A DNA stretch of 64,000 nucleotides from Geminicoccaceae bacterium SCSIO 64248 (lineage in GTDB: Bacteria; Pseudomonadota; Alphaproteobacteria; Geminicoccales; Geminicoccaceae), in the NCBI GenBank assembly GCA_029814805.1, contig CP122393.1, positions 248,001-312,000 on the forward strand, written 5' to 3'. The notes below the pieces were generated by a model. That model was not told the DNA's origin, did no database searches, and saw nothing but the letters and a program-made list of their open reading frames with translations. Shown here piece after piece: positions 9,936 to 19,619 of the stretch. The number at the start of each line of letters is the position of its first letter. Positions within the stretch are counted from its first letter, which is position 1. A program made the position numbers and the translations under genes.

Positions 9936-11456
9936 GTGATCGGGGACAGCAGGGCAGTGCGGGCGTGTCTGGGAGGAGCTCTCGCCGTTGTGCTATGCGT
10001 CGGCGCGGCGTACGCCCAGGAAGCCGACCGGAGCATCACGGTCGTTCTGCAGAAGGAGCCGGATTCGCTCGATCCATGCGAAATCACCAAGAGCGACGTC
10101 GGCTACGTCAACCGCAACAACATCATCGAAACCGTGACGGCGATCGACCCGGCCACAGGCGAAATCATTCCGAAGATCGCCACGGAATGGCAGGCGGTGG
10201 ACGACGACACGTGGCGCTTCACTCTGCGCCAAGGCGTCACCTTTCACGACGGCACGGAGCTGACGGCGGAGAACTTCATCCAGTCGCTGCAGCGCACGTT
10301 GAACCGCAATCTCAACTGCTCCAGCCGCGTCTTCTACTTCGACAGCGTCGACCTGGAATTCGACGCCGTCGACGATCATACCGTCGACATCACCTCGAAT
10401 CCTCCGCTGCCGCTTCTGCCGACCATGCTCATCATGATGCCGGTCAACGCGCCCAGTACGCCCGACGACACGTTCACGCGCGAGCCGATCGGGACAGGTC
10501 CGTACAAGTTCGTCGACTGGCAATCCGGGCGGCAGATCACACTCGAGCGAAACGAGGACTACTGGGGCGATGCGCCTGAGGCGACCGGGGTTACCTATCT
10601 CTTCCGCAACGAGTCGCTGGTGCGCGCCGCGATGGTGGCGAGCGGCGAAGCCGACATCACGGATGTGATCGCATCGCAGGACGCGGACCGTCCGGACATG
10701 GACATCTCGTTCCGGAACTCCGAGACGATCCGTCTGCGATTCGACCTGGAGAAGCCGCCGCTCGACGACCTTCGCGTCCGCAAGGCGATCAACATGGCGA
10801 TCGACCGCGAAGGGCTGATCGGCACCATCTTCAGCCCGCGCTGGGAGATCGCGACCAACTTCGTCATCCCGCCGACCAAGGGCTACAACGAAGCGATCGA
10901 ATCCTATCCCTACGATCCCGACCAGGCGGCCGCCCTGATCGAGGAAGCCGCGGCCGACGGCGTGCCGGTGGACAAGGAGATCCTGTTCGTCGCGCGCAAC
11001 ACGCTGTCCGGCGCGAACGAGGGAACGGCGGCGATGGTCCAGATGCTGAACGCGGTCGGGTTGAACGTGCGCCTGCAGATGCTCGAGGTGCAGGAGTTCT
11101 TCGAGTTCTACTTCAAGCCTTTCGACCCGAGCCAGCCTGTCCATTTCCTGATGGAGTCGCACGACAACAACAGCGGCGACGCCGGCTTTACCCTGCTGGG
11201 CAAGTACCATTCGAAAGGCGGGGTGTCGAAGCTCAACGACCCCACGATCGACGCGCTGATCGAGAAGGGCGCGGCCGCACAGAATCCGGAGCGGGAAGCG
11301 ATCTTCAAGGAGGTCTTCCAGCGGGTGCATGACGACGCGGTCGACGCCATGCTGTTCCACGAGGTCGTGGATTCGCGTGTCGGCGCACGGATCGCCTACA
11401 ACCCCAAGGCGGCGACCAAGGGGATGCTCAACATCGCCGAGATCACCTTCAAGTAA
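9936..11456 (+). CDS. Peptide-type ABC transporter substrate-binding protein (SBP family 5), Sec-exported
   Basis: Second DppA/OppA-family receptor in the window, 506 aa. The N-terminus is a Sec signal (hydrophobic ACLGGALAVVLCVGAAYA, cleavage before QEAD), unlike the Tat signal of the protein at 1426. Family landmarks are TWRFTLRQGVTFHDG near residue 95, PIGTGPYKFVDW and LRVRKAINMAIDREG. The GTG start is backed by the strong ribosome-binding site at 9919-9927. It is followed by its own permeases and a fused ATPase. Confidence 0.92.
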   Translation: MIGDSRAVRACLGGALAVVLCVGAAYAQEADRSITVVLQKEPDSLDPCEITKSDVGYVNRNNIIETVTAIDPATGEIIPKIATEWQAVDDDTWRFTLRQGVTFHDGTELTAENFIQSLQRTLNRNLNCSSRVFYFDSVDLEFDAVDDHTVDITSNPPLPLLPTMLIMMPVNAPSTPDDTFTREPIGTGPYKFVDWQSGRQITLERNEDYWGDAPEATGVTYLFRNESLVRAAMVASGEADITDVIASQDADRPDMDISFRNSETIRLRFDLEKPPLDDLRVRKAINMAIDREGLIGTIFSPRWEIATNFVIPPTKGYNEAIESYPYDPDQAAALIEEAAADGVPVDKEILFVARNTLSGANEGTAAMVQMLNAVGLNVRLQMLEVQEFFEFYFKPFDPSQPVHFLMESHDNNSGDAGFTLLGKYHSKGGVSKLNDPTIDALIEKGAAAQNPEREAIFKEVFQRVHDDAVDAMLFHEVVDSRVGARIAYNPKAATKGMLNIAEITFK

Positions 11457-11525
11457 CGGTGTCCGCAGGGATGACGTCGTCGGGCCGGCGGGCCAGCCGC
11501 CGGCCGGCGCGCCAGGGAAACTGCC

Positions 11526-12443
11526 ATGCTTCGCTATGTCCTGGGCCGGCTGGCGCAAAGTCTCGTCGCGCTGCTGCTGCTCTTGCTGATCATCTTCGCG
11601 ATGACCCGCCTGACGGGCGACCCCACCGACCTCTATCTGCCGCTGTCCGCGTCCGAGGCCGAACGGGCGGCGTTCGCGGAGGCTCAGGGCTTCAACGATC
11701 CGCTGATTGTCCAGTTCGGCCGGTATGTTGGGGAGATCGCCCAAGGCAGTTTCGGCGAGTCGCTGTTCAAGGCGCGGCCGGCGCTCGATGTCGCGCTCGA
11801 AGCCTTTCCGGTCACGTTGAAGCTGGCCGCGTTCACCATGGCGATCGCGATGGCGTGCGCCGTGGTGCTAGGCTCGCTCGCGGCCTACTGGCCGAACAGC
11901 CTCTTCGACCGGGTCGTGAGCGTCCTGACCATCGTCATCGCCTCGACGCCGACGTTCTGGGTGGCGATCGTGGCGATCGTGATCTTCTCCATTTCGTTCC
12001 AATGGCTGCCGACTTCGGGCACCGGCTCGGCCGTGCACTGGATCCTGCCGGTCGGCGTTCTCGTTCTCACGCCCCTGGGGCTCCTGACCCAGGTCGTGCG
12101 CGCCAGCATGGTCGGGTGCCTGCGCTCGGCCTATGTCAAGACGGCGATGGCGAAGGGCGCGGCCAGTCGGCGCATCATCTTCGTGCACGCTTTGCGCAAC
12201 GCCGTGCTGCCGCTCATCACCGTGGCGGGCGTCCAGGCCACGGGCCTGATCAACGGCGCCGTGGTCATCGAGACCATCTTCGGCTTTCCCGGCATCGGCA
12301 AGCTCATGATCGATTCCATCAGGAACCGCGACTTCGCACTGACCGTGGCCTGCATCACCTTGGCTGCGGTCGTGGTCTACCTCATGAACATGCTCATCGA
12401 CATCGTGTATTCGCGCCTCGACCCGCGCGTACGGATCAAGTGA
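11526..12443 (+). CDS. ABC transporter permease, DppB type (second importer)
   Basis: 305 aa, with the N-terminal helix LGRLAQSLVALLLLLLIIFAM, a periplasmic region and an EAA loop at SAYVKTAMAKGA...HALRNAVLPL. It sits 69 bp after the binding-protein gene and 13 bp before the partner permease. Confidence 0.92.
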   Translation: MLRYVLGRLAQSLVALLLLLLIIFAMTRLTGDPTDLYLPLSASEAERAAFAEAQGFNDPLIVQFGRYVGEIAQGSFGESLFKARPALDVALEAFPVTLKLAAFTMAIAMACAVVLGSLAAYWPNSLFDRVVSVLTIVIASTPTFWVAIVAIVIFSISFQWLPTSGTGSAVHWILPVGVLVLTPLGLLTQVVRASMVGCLRSAYVKTAMAKGAASRRIIFVHALRNAVLPLITVAGVQATGLINGAVVIETIFGFPGIGKLMIDSIRNRDFALTVACITLAAVVVYLMNMLIDIVYSRLDPRVRIK

Positions 12444-12456
12444 GGTAGGGCAGGGC

Positions 12457-13332
12457 ATGCGCTTCTACTGGAAGATGCTGCGGAGCGACTGGATCGCCCT
12501 TCTCGCCATGGGCTTCCTGCTGGCGATGGTCCTGGTAGCGCTGGTCGGCCCGTTGCTGATCGAGCCGTCGATGCTGCGCCTCAACTTGCGTGCCCGGCAT
12601 CTTCCGCCGTTCCAGCTCGACCAGAATTGGATGTACTTCCTGGGCGCGGACGCGCTGGGCGCCAGCATCATCGCGCGCATGGTCGTGGCGGCGAGCACGA
12701 CCTTGGCGATCGCGTTCGCCACGGTGCTCCTGTCGCTGGTGATCGGCACCGCCATCGGCCTGGTCACCGCGCTTCGGGACAACTGGCTGAGCGCGGCCGT
12801 CATGCGCGCCATCGACGTCCTCCTGAGCATTCCCTCCCTCTTGCTGGCCATGGTCATCCTCTACGCGCTCGGCGCGCATCCCATCAACGTCATCGCCGTG
12901 CTGACGATCACGCGGATCCCGATCTTCGCACGCACGGCGCGGAGCGAGGCCCTGGAGATCCGCGAGCGCGGTTTCGTCGCCGCGGCGCGCGTCATGGGCA
13001 GCAACGACATGCATGTGATCGTCAAGCACATCGTGCCGCTCGTCATGCCGACCCTGCTCGCCATAGCGGCGCTGGAATTCGCGGTCGTGATGCTGGCCGA
13101 ATCGACGCTGACCTTCCTCGGCATCGGGGTCCAGCCTCCCGACGTGACCTGGGGCCTGATGGTCGCGGAAGGCCAGCCCTATCTCGCCAGCGCCTGGTGG
13201 GTGTCTCTCTGGCCGGGCCTCGCGATCGCCTCGATCGCGCTGTGCGCGACGATCATCGGCAACTGGTTCCGGATCGCCAACGATCCCACGCTGCGCTCCC
13301 GGCTGAAGGCGGAGGTGACCTCCCATGCCTGA
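12457..13332 (+). CDS. ABC transporter permease, DppC type (second importer)
   Basis: 291 aa. A short cytoplasmic N-terminus and first helix are followed by FLGADALGASIIARM, the position of the usual LGTD.GRD.SR motif, here with several consensus residues changed. The EAA loop is at RGFVAAARVMGS...HIVPLVMPT. It overlaps the ATPase gene by 8 bp, so translation is coupled. Confidence 0.91.
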   Translation: MRFYWKMLRSDWIALLAMGFLLAMVLVALVGPLLIEPSMLRLNLRARHLPPFQLDQNWMYFLGADALGASIIARMVVAASTTLAIAFATVLLSLVIGTAIGLVTALRDNWLSAAVMRAIDVLLSIPSLLLAMVILYALGAHPINVIAVLTITRIPIFARTARSEALEIRERGFVAAARVMGSNDMHVIVKHIVPLVMPTLLAIAALEFAVVMLAESTLTFLGIGVQPPDVTWGLMVAEGQPYLASAWWVSLWPGLAIASIALCATIIGNWFRIANDPTLRSRLKAEVTSHA

Positions 13333-14983
13333 AGGCACGCCGCTTTTGGAGGTCGCGGATCTCGCCGTCGATTTCGCGCTGCCGGACGGCGTCATCGAGG
13401 CGGTCCGCGGCGTCTCGTTCACGCTTCATGCGCGCGAGAGCCTGGCGATCATCGGTGAGAGCGGTTCCGGAAAGAGCGTCACGGCGAACGCCATTCTCGG
13501 ACTGATCGACATGCCGCCGGGCGTGATCCGGCGGGGCGACATCGGCTTCGACGGGCAGAGCCTCCTGCGCATGCCCGCGCGGCAGCGGCGCAGTCTCTAC
13601 GGCCGCGAGATCGCCGTCGTCTTCCAGGACCCGCTGACCCATCTCAACCCGGTCTACTCGGTCGGCTGGCAGGTCGCCGAGGTGTGCCGGATTCACGGCA
13701 TGGACAGTCGCTCGGCCTGGAAGCGGAGCCTGGAGCTGCTCGACCGGGTCGGCATCCCGAACGTCAAGCGGCGAAGCCGCGACTACCCTCACCAGTTCTC
13801 GGGCGGTCAGCGCCAGCGAGTCATGATCGCGATGAGCATGGCCCTGCGGCCGCGCCTGCTGATCGCCGACGAGCCGACCACCGCGCTGGACGTCACCGTC
13901 CAGGCGCAGATCCTGGATCTCATCCGCGACATCCAGGAGGAGACGGGCACGGGTCTCCTGCTGATCACGCACGACCTGGGCGTCGCGGCCGACATCGCCG
14001 ATCGCGTGGTCGTCATGAAGGACGGCCGGTTCGTCGAGGAAGGGCCCACCTCGGACGTCCTCATGCAGCCCAGGCATCCCTACACCAGGGCCTTGATCAA
14101 GGCGGCGACGTCGGAACCGCGCCCTGTCCGCGAGGCGACCGAGACCATCCTGAGCGTGGAGTCGCTCGGGCTGAACTACGGCGCCGTCGCAGCCCTGGAG
14201 GACATCAGCTTCGAGCTCAAGCGCGGCGAGATCCTATGCATTGTCGGCGAGTCGGGATCAGGAAAATCCTCGCTCGCCTCGACGATCCTGCAGTTGAAGG
14301 CACCCGACACGGGCACGATACGCTTTCGGTCCAAGGACATCGCGCAGATGACGGCCGCGGAACAGAAGGCGTATCGCCGGGCGGTCCAGGCGGTCTTTCA
14401 GGACCCCTTCAGCTCGCTCAACCCGCGCATGACGATCTTCGACATCATCTGCGAGCCTTGGACGATCCAGAAGGGCGTTCTTCCAAAGGAGAAGTGGCGG
14501 GTCCGCGCGATCGAACTGCTCGAGAGCGTGGGACTGAGCGAGAGCGCGCTCGAACGCTATCCCGGCGACTTTTCCGGCGGCCAGCGTCAACGGATCGCCA
14601 TCGCCCGCGCCCTGGCCCTCGACTCCGAGATCATCGTCTGCGACGAGGCCGTCTCGGCGCTCGACATGTCGGTGCAGGCGCAGGTGATCAAGCTCCTGGC
14701 GCGGCTGAGCGAGGACTACGGCGTCGCCCTGATCTTCATCTCGCACGATCTTAACCTGGTCCGTAGCTTCGCGGACCGCGTCCTGGTCATGCGTCACGGC
14801 CGGATCGTCGAGCAGGGCCGCACGGCGAAGCTGTTTGCCCAGCCCGCGACCGACTACACACGCATGCTGATCGCTTCGAGCCCTGTGCTGAATCCGAGCC
14901 AGCAGGCCGAGCGCCGCAACGCGTTCCGATTGCTGACGGCAGGAAGTCCGGACCCGGCGCTGGCGATCGACAGGTCCGCCTGA
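13325..14983 (+). CDS. Fused dual ATP-binding protein of peptide-type ABC importer
   Basis: 552 aa carrying two full nucleotide-binding domains, equivalent to DppD and DppF joined, as in GsiA/YejF-type proteins. Domain 1: Walker A GESGSGKS (44-51), signature FSGGQRQR (about 157), Walker [13 protein letters not shown] (about 178). Domain 2: Walker [10 protein letters not shown] (about 306), signature FSGGQRQR (about 416), Walker B region [12 protein letters not shown], where the usual DEP proline is Ala. It completes the second importer. No cysteine cluster is seen at the C-terminus, unlike the split ATPases upstream. Confidence 0.93.
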   Translation: MPEGTPLLEVADLAVDFALPDGVIEAVRGVSFTLHARESLAIIGESGSGKSVTANAILGLIDMPPGVIRRGDIGFDGQSLLRMPARQRRSLYGREIAVVFQDPLTHLNPVYSVGWQVAEVCRIHGMDSRSAWKRSLELLDRVGIPNVKRRSRDYPHQFSGGQRQRVMIAMSMALRPRLLIADEPTTALDVTVQAQILDLIRDIQEETGTGLLLITHDLGVAADIADRVVVMKDGRFVEEGPTSDVLMQPRHPYTRALIKAATSEPRPVREATETILSVESLGLNYGAVAALEDISFELKRGEILCIVGESGSGKSSLASTILQLKAPDTGTIRFRSKDIAQMTAAEQKAYRRAVQAVFQDPFSSLNPRMTIFDIICEPWTIQKGVLPKEKWRVRAIELLESVGLSESALERYPGDFSGGQRQRIAIARALALDSEIIVCDEAVSALDMSVQAQVIKLLARLSEDYGVALIFISHDLNLVRSFADRVLVMRHGRIVEQGRTAKLFAQPATDYTRMLIASSPVLNPSQQAERRNAFRLLTAGSPDPALAIDRSA

Positions 14984-15072
14984 AATCCCGAATCCGCGTC
15001 TGAGCGATGCAGCGTCGATCCGTGCGCGAGAACGGCGCAGGGCAGGGATCCCGAAGGGACGAGGCTCCGGCC

Positions 15073-15101
15073 TTGGTCAATCCCGCCGCACGGCCTAGTT
15101 T
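15073..15101 (+). promoter_or_regulatory. Promoter candidate upstream of the molybdenum hydroxylase gene
   Basis: TTGGTC (15073-15078) and TAGTTT (15096-15101) are 17 bp apart, about 85 bp before the chosen ATG. The match to consensus is modest. Confidence 0.3.
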
Positions 15102-15186
15102 GGAATGAGTGTCGATCGAGCCCCGGAAGATGGCTGCATCGCCAGCGATCCCGAGGTTCGGCCTTTCAGTGATCGAGGCTCTCCCC

Positions 15187-17538
15187 ATGAACGACTCCGT
15201 CGAAGCCGAAAACTTCGCTGCGCTCCAGTTCGGGGTCGGTCAGCCCGTGTCCCGCATGGAAGACCCGATCCTCGTCCGGGGCGAGGGCCGGTACACGGAC
15301 GACATCAGCCTGGACGGCCAGGCCTACGCCGCCTTCCTGCGCAGTCCTTACGCCCACGGCGTCATCGCCGAGCTTTCGGTCGAGGACGCGCGCGCCATGC
15401 CGGGCGTGCTCGCGGTCTACACGGCGGCCGAGCTCGCCTCCATGAACTACGGCCTCCTGAAGTGCCTGTTCGAGTTCCACAATCGCGACGGCTCGCCGAT
15501 GGCGCGGCCGCTTCGCCACGCCCTTGCCTCGGACAAGGTTCGCTTCGTCGGCGACCCGGTGGCGGTGGTGATCGCCGAGTCCGTCGAGCAGGCCCGCGAC
15601 GCGGTGGAAGCGATCGTTCTGGAGGTCGAGTCGCTGCCGGCCGTCACGCGCGTCCCCGATGCGATCCAGCCCGGCGCTCCGCAACTCTATGACGAGGTGC
15701 AGGGCAATCGCGTGGTCGACTTTCACTTCGGCGAGGCCGAGAAGGTCGCCGAGGCGTTCGCCGGGGCGGCCCACGTGACGCGGCTGGAGATCCTGAACAA
15801 CCGCGTCGTCATCAACGCCATGGAACCGCGGGCCGCGCTGGCCGCTTACGATGCCGCGACCGGACGCTTCACCCTGCACGCGCCCAGCCAGGGCGTGTTC
15901 GGCAAGCGCAACAACCTGGCCAACGTCATGGGGCTGGAGCCCGAGCAGATCCATCTGCTCACCGGCAATGTCGGCGGGTCGTTCGGCATGAAGGGCGCGG
16001 TGTTCCCGGAATATGTGTGCCTGCTGCACGCCACGCGGGAACTCGGCCGGCCGGTGAAATGGACGGATCAGCGCTCGGACAGCTTCGTCTCCGACCACCA
16101 GGGCCGCGACATGGAGGTCGTGGCGGAGCTGGCGCTCGACGGGGAGGGGCGCTTCCTGGCCACGCGCTTCACCGGCTACGGCAACATGGGCGCGTACCTG
16201 ACCCAGGTCGGTCCGATGATGACCACGCTCAACGTCGCGAAGAATTCGATCGGCATGTACCGCACGCCGCTGGTCGAGGTGAACACGATCTGCGCCCTGA
16301 CCAACACCGTGCCGATCGGCGCCTATCGCGGCGCGGGCCGGCCGGAAGGCAACTACTACATGGAGCGGCTGATCGACACCGCAGCCGCGGAGCTCGGCAT
16401 CGACCGCGTCGAGCTGCGCCGCCGCAACATGGTGACGCCGGACCAGATGCCTTGGACGACGCCGGCGGGAACCGCCTATGACAGCGGCGACTTCCCGGGT
16501 CTCCTCGCTCGCGCTCTCGAAGCCGCGGACTGGGAGGGGTTCGAAGCCCGCCGCGAGGCGAGCCGCGCGCGGGGCCGGCTGCGCGGCCGTGGCATAGGCT
16601 GCTATCTCGAAGTGACGGCGCCGCCTTCCAACGAGATGGGCGGCATCCATTTCGAGCCGGACGGCACCGTCACCATCGTCACCGGCACGCTCGACTACGG
16701 CCAGGGCCACTGGACGCCGTTCGCGCAGGTCCTGCACTCGAAGCTCGGCATCCCCATCGACCGTGTCCGCCTCGTCCAAGGGGACAGCGACCGCCTGATC
16801 GCGGGCGGCGGCACGGGCGGCTCGAAATCCATCATGGCCAGCGGCGCGGCGATCATGGAGGCGGGCGATCTCGTGATCGAGAAGGGCAAGCAGCTCGCCG
16901 GGCATTTCCTGGAGGCGGGCGCCTTCGACATCACGTTCGAGGACGGCCGCTTCACCGTCGCCGGCACGAACCGCGGCATCGGGCTCATGGACCTAGCCGG
17001 CCGCCTGGCCGAAGGCACGGACCTGCCGCCGGACGTGCCGGATACGCTCGACGTCGACCACGTCTTCAAGCAGGCGCCGTCCGCCTATCCGAACGGCTGC
17101 CACATCGCCGAGGTCGAGATCGATCCGGAGACCGGCGTGGTGCGGATCGAGAGCTACAGGATGGTCAACGATTTCGGCACGATCGTGAACCCGCTCCTGG
17201 TCGAAGGCCAGCTGCATGGCGGTGTCGTCCAGGGCATCGGCCAAGCGCTGATGGAGCACACGGTCTACGATGCCGACGGACAGCTCACGACCGGCTCCTA
17301 CATGGACTACCAGTTGCCGCGTGCCGACGACCTGCCTGCGGTCTTCACCTTCGAGAGCCGGCCCCAGCCGACGGCGACCAACCCTCTCGGCGCGAAGGGC
17401 TGCGGCGAAGCGGGCTGCGCGGGCTCGTTGCCGGCCGTCATGAACGCGGTGGTCGACGCGCTTTCCGACCTCGGCGTTCGCCATATCGACATGCCGGCGA
17501 CGCCCCGCGCGATCTGGGAGACGATCGCGGCCAAGTAG
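15187..17538 (+). CDS. Molybdopterin-binding aldehyde/xanthine oxidase family large subunit (form II CoxL-like)
   Basis: 783-aa catalytic subunit of the xanthine oxidase family, which hydroxylates aldehydes, N-heterocycles or related compounds at a Mo-cytosine-dinucleotide centre. The N-terminal Ald_Xan_dh_C domain (from VRGEGRYTDD) is followed by the molybdopterin domains. Landmarks are VGGSFGMKG (about 262-270), AYRGAGR (379-385) and GCGEAG with E741 as the candidate catalytic glutamate. AYRGAGR replaces the AYXCSFR loop of true CO dehydrogenase, so CO oxidation is unlikely. ATG 15187 is preferred over an in-frame GTG at 15109 because the family N-terminus begins here. The usual FAD and [2Fe-2S] subunit genes are not adjacent. 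Confidence 0.9.
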   Translation: MNDSVEAENFAALQFGVGQPVSRMEDPILVRGEGRYTDDISLDGQAYAAFLRSPYAHGVIAELSVEDARAMPGVLAVYTAAELASMNYGLLKCLFEFHNRDGSPMARPLRHALASDKVRFVGDPVAVVIAESVEQARDAVEAIVLEVESLPAVTRVPDAIQPGAPQLYDEVQGNRVVDFHFGEAEKVAEAFAGAAHVTRLEILNNRVVINAMEPRAALAAYDAATGRFTLHAPSQGVFGKRNNLANVMGLEPEQIHLLTGNVGGSFGMKGAVFPEYVCLLHATRELGRPVKWTDQRSDSFVSDHQGRDMEVVAELALDGEGRFLATRFTGYGNMGAYLTQVGPMMTTLNVAKNSIGMYRTPLVEVNTICALTNTVPIGAYRGAGRPEGNYYMERLIDTAAAELGIDRVELRRRNMVTPDQMPWTTPAGTAYDSGDFPGLLARALEAADWEGFEARREASRARGRLRGRGIGCYLEVTAPPSNEMGGIHFEPDGTVTIVTGTLDYGQGHWTPFAQVLHSKLGIPIDRVRLVQGDSDRLIAGGGTGGSKSIMASGAAIMEAGDLVIEKGKQLAGHFLEAGAFDITFEDGRFTVAGTNRGIGLMDLAGRLAEGTDLPPDVPDTLDVDHVFKQAPSAYPNGCHIAEVEIDPETGVVRIESYRMVNDFGTIVNPLLVEGQLHGGVVQGIGQALMEHTVYDADGQLTTGSYMDYQLPRADDLPAVFTFESRPQPTATNPLGAKGCGEAGCAGSLPAVMNAVVDALSDLGVRHIDMPATPRAIWETIAAK

Positions 17539-17604
17539 ATGCCGTGTGGCGCGCCGACCTCGATCCGGCCGGCGCGACACTGGCCGGCCCGTTCGGAGGG
17601 ACCG

Positions 17605-18891
17605 TCACGCCGGCGCTTCCGGACGGCCCGCCGACGGTCGTCCGGGATGTCCCGCGGGCGAGGATGGAAGGTCCAGCGTGATCCGCGCGATCAGCCCGTT
17701 CGGCTGGTTCGCCAGCAGGGCCAGCCTGCCGCCGTGATTCGAGACGATCTCCTGGACGATGGCAAGGCCGAGCCCGAAGCCCACGGCGTTGCGGCGCGAT
17801 TCGTCGCCCCGGAAGAACGGTTCGGTCACGTGCGAGCGCTTCTCGGCCGGGATCCCCGGGCCGTCGTCGCTGACGTCGATCTGGACGGCCCGGTCGTCCG
17901 CCGTGCGCACCCGGACGGCCACGGTCTGTCCGAACTTGACGCCGTTCTCGACCAGATTGCCGAGCGCTCGTGCCAGCGGGGCCGGGTAACAGGCGACTCG
18001 CAGCCGTTGGGGGCCCTCATAGATGACGTCGTGGCCGAGATCGGCGAAGTCGGCGCAGACGGTCTGCACCAAGCTCGGAAGGTCGGCGAACACCTTGGCG
18101 CCTGTCGTCCCGCCATCGCGCAGATAGCCCAGCGTGTCGTCGATCATGCGATCGATATGATCGAGATCACGCAGGATCGCGGGTGTGGCGTCGTTCGCCG
18201 GCAGGCGCTCGATGCGCAGGCGGAACCGCGTCAGCGGCGTGCGGAGATCGTGACTGATCGCACGCAGCATCCGGGTGCGCGCATCGATCAGGCCGCGTAT
18301 GCGCTCACGCATGTCGTTCAAGGCGCGTGCAACGTCGCTGATCTCGCGCGTGCCGGTCTCGGGCAGGAGCGTGTCGCCGTCGGGACTCTGGCCGAACGCC
18401 CGCGCGACCCGGCCGAAACGCGACAAGGGCACGACGATCGCGAGGCAGGCGTAGCTCATTGTCAGGGAGGCGAAGACGGCCACGCCGACGATGGTGTAGT
18501 TTACGGCACCCAGCGAATCGAAGACGTGCAGGTCGCTCCGCGCCCCGATCACGACGTTCGTCTCGCCGTCGAGCAGGGCGACCCACCGCCGATCCGTGCC
18601 GCCTCCCGTCATGTCCGCCTCCGCGACCGTCGCGACGGTGAGGCCGGCTCCTGTCGCCGCGGCCAGCACGGCCTGTTGCTGTTCCACCGAGACGGACGCC
18701 CGGACGAGCTCGGCGACGACATCGGGAGCGTCGTCGGACAGACCGAAAGCCAGCCGTCGTTCGATCGGTTCGGAAATGAACGTCTCGCTGATCTGACCGA
18801 GGACGTTGATCAGGACCGCCGCCGCCAGCGTCACCCAGACCATCTGCATGGCGATCGTTCGCGGCCACAGCGCGGCGAGACGGGCGGTCAT
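17605..18891 (-). CDS. Sensor histidine kinase, EnvZ-like
   Basis: 428 aa inner-membrane kinase that phosphorylates the adjacent regulator. Membrane segments are at about 13-34 and 131-155, flanking a periplasmic sensor domain of about 95 residues, then HAMP (about 156-205). The H-box is AISHDLRTPL with H214, the N-box NLVENGVKF (312-320), G1 DDGPGIP and G2 GFGLGLAIV. All catalytic motifs are intact. Its start overlaps the regulator stop by 4 bp (18888-18891). It converges on the molybdenum hydroxylase gene. The signal is unknown; the divergent mipA gene is a plausible regulon member. Confidence 0.94.
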   Translation of the reverse strand: MTARLAALWPRTIAMQMVWVTLAAAVLINVLGQISETFISEPIERRLAFGLSDDAPDVVAELVRASVSVEQQQAVLAAATGAGLTVATVAEADMTGGGTDRRWVALLDGETNVVIGARSDLHVFDSLGAVNYTIVGVAVFASLTMSYACLAIVVPLSRFGRVARAFGQSPDGDTLLPETGTREISDVARALNDMRERIRGLIDARTRMLRAISHDLRTPLTRFRLRIERLPANDATPAILRDLDHIDRMIDDTLGYLRDGGTTGAKVFADLPSLVQTVCADFADLGHDVIYEGPQRLRVACYPAPLARALGNLVENGVKFGQTVAVRVRTADDRAVQIDVSDDGPGIPAEKRSHVTEPFFRGDESRRNAVGFGLGLAIVQEIVSNHGGRLALLANQPNGLIARITLDLPSSPAGHPGRPSAGRPEAPA

Positions 18892-19610
18892 TGCACCTCC
18901 ACCCGCGGCGTGAAGATGTAGCCGCCCAGCCGCACCGTCTTGATCAGGGTCGGATTGCGCATGTCGGGCTCGATCTTCTGGCGGATGCGGCTGATATGGA
19001 CGTCGACGCTGCGCTGGATCGGTCCCGCCGACCCGGCATGGGTCAGGCCCAGCAGGTGCTCGCGCGTCATGACCTGGCCGGGATTGCGGCAGAACGCCAG
19101 GAGCAGGTCGAACTCGGCGGCCGTCAGGGTGACGAGCGAGCCGTCGGGGTCCGTGACCTGGCGCGTGAGGGGATCGAGCGCCCAGCCGGCGAACCGCAGG
19201 GCGCCGAACGCAGGCGCCGGCGGCGACGTGTAGGCCGCCCGTCTGAGCAGGGCGCGGATGCGGGCGATCAGCTCGCGCGACTGGAACGGCTTGGCGACGT
19301 AGTCGTCCGCTCCGATCTCGAGGCCGACCACGCGGTCGACGCTCTCGCCAAGGGCCGTGAGCATGAGGATCGGGATCCGGCTTTCCGCCCGCAGGCGCCG
19401 GCAGATGCTGAGCCCGTTCTCGCCCGGCAGCATGACGTCGAGCACGACCAGATCGAAGGCCTGATGTTCCAGCAACCGGTCCATGTCGACGGCGGAGGCG
19501 ACGGAGGTCGTCTGGAAGCCGTTGTCGGCGAGCGTCGCGCAGAGCAGGCTCGCGATCTCGGGGTCGTCCTCGACCAGAAGGATGCGGGCCTCACCGGGGG
19601 GTGCGGACAT
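18888..19610 (-). CDS. OmpR-family response regulator
   Basis: 240-aa transcription factor. The receiver domain has acidic residues E14/D15/D16, the phosphoacceptor D58 (VVLDVML), T85 and K107 (YVAKPF). The C-terminal winged helix ends in the TVRLGGYIF motif of the Trans_reg_C family. It lies 9 bp after the cyclase gene and overlaps the kinase gene, forming a three-gene operon. Confidence 0.95.
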   Translation of the reverse strand: MSAPPGEARILLVEDDPEIASLLCATLADNGFQTTSVASAVDMDRLLEHQAFDLVVLDVMLPGENGLSICRRLRAESRIPILMLTALGESVDRVVGLEIGADDYVAKPFQSRELIARIRALLRRAAYTSPPAPAFGALRFAGWALDPLTRQVTDPDGSLVTLTAAEFDLLLAFCRNPGQVMTREHLLGLTHAGSAGPIQRSVDVHISRIRQKIEPDMRNPTLIKTVRLGGYIFTPRVEVQ

Positions 19611-19619
19611 GGCGGAGCC

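Noticed and set aside
13684-14754. Plus-strand frame of 356 codons inside the fused ATPase gene
   Set aside because: Shifted-frame shadow of the ATPase; rich in Arg and Pro without ABC motifs.
15187-17538. Aerobic carbon monoxide dehydrogenase large subunit
   Set aside because: The active-site loop is AYRGAGR rather than AYXCSFR, and no CoxM/CoxS genes are adjacent.
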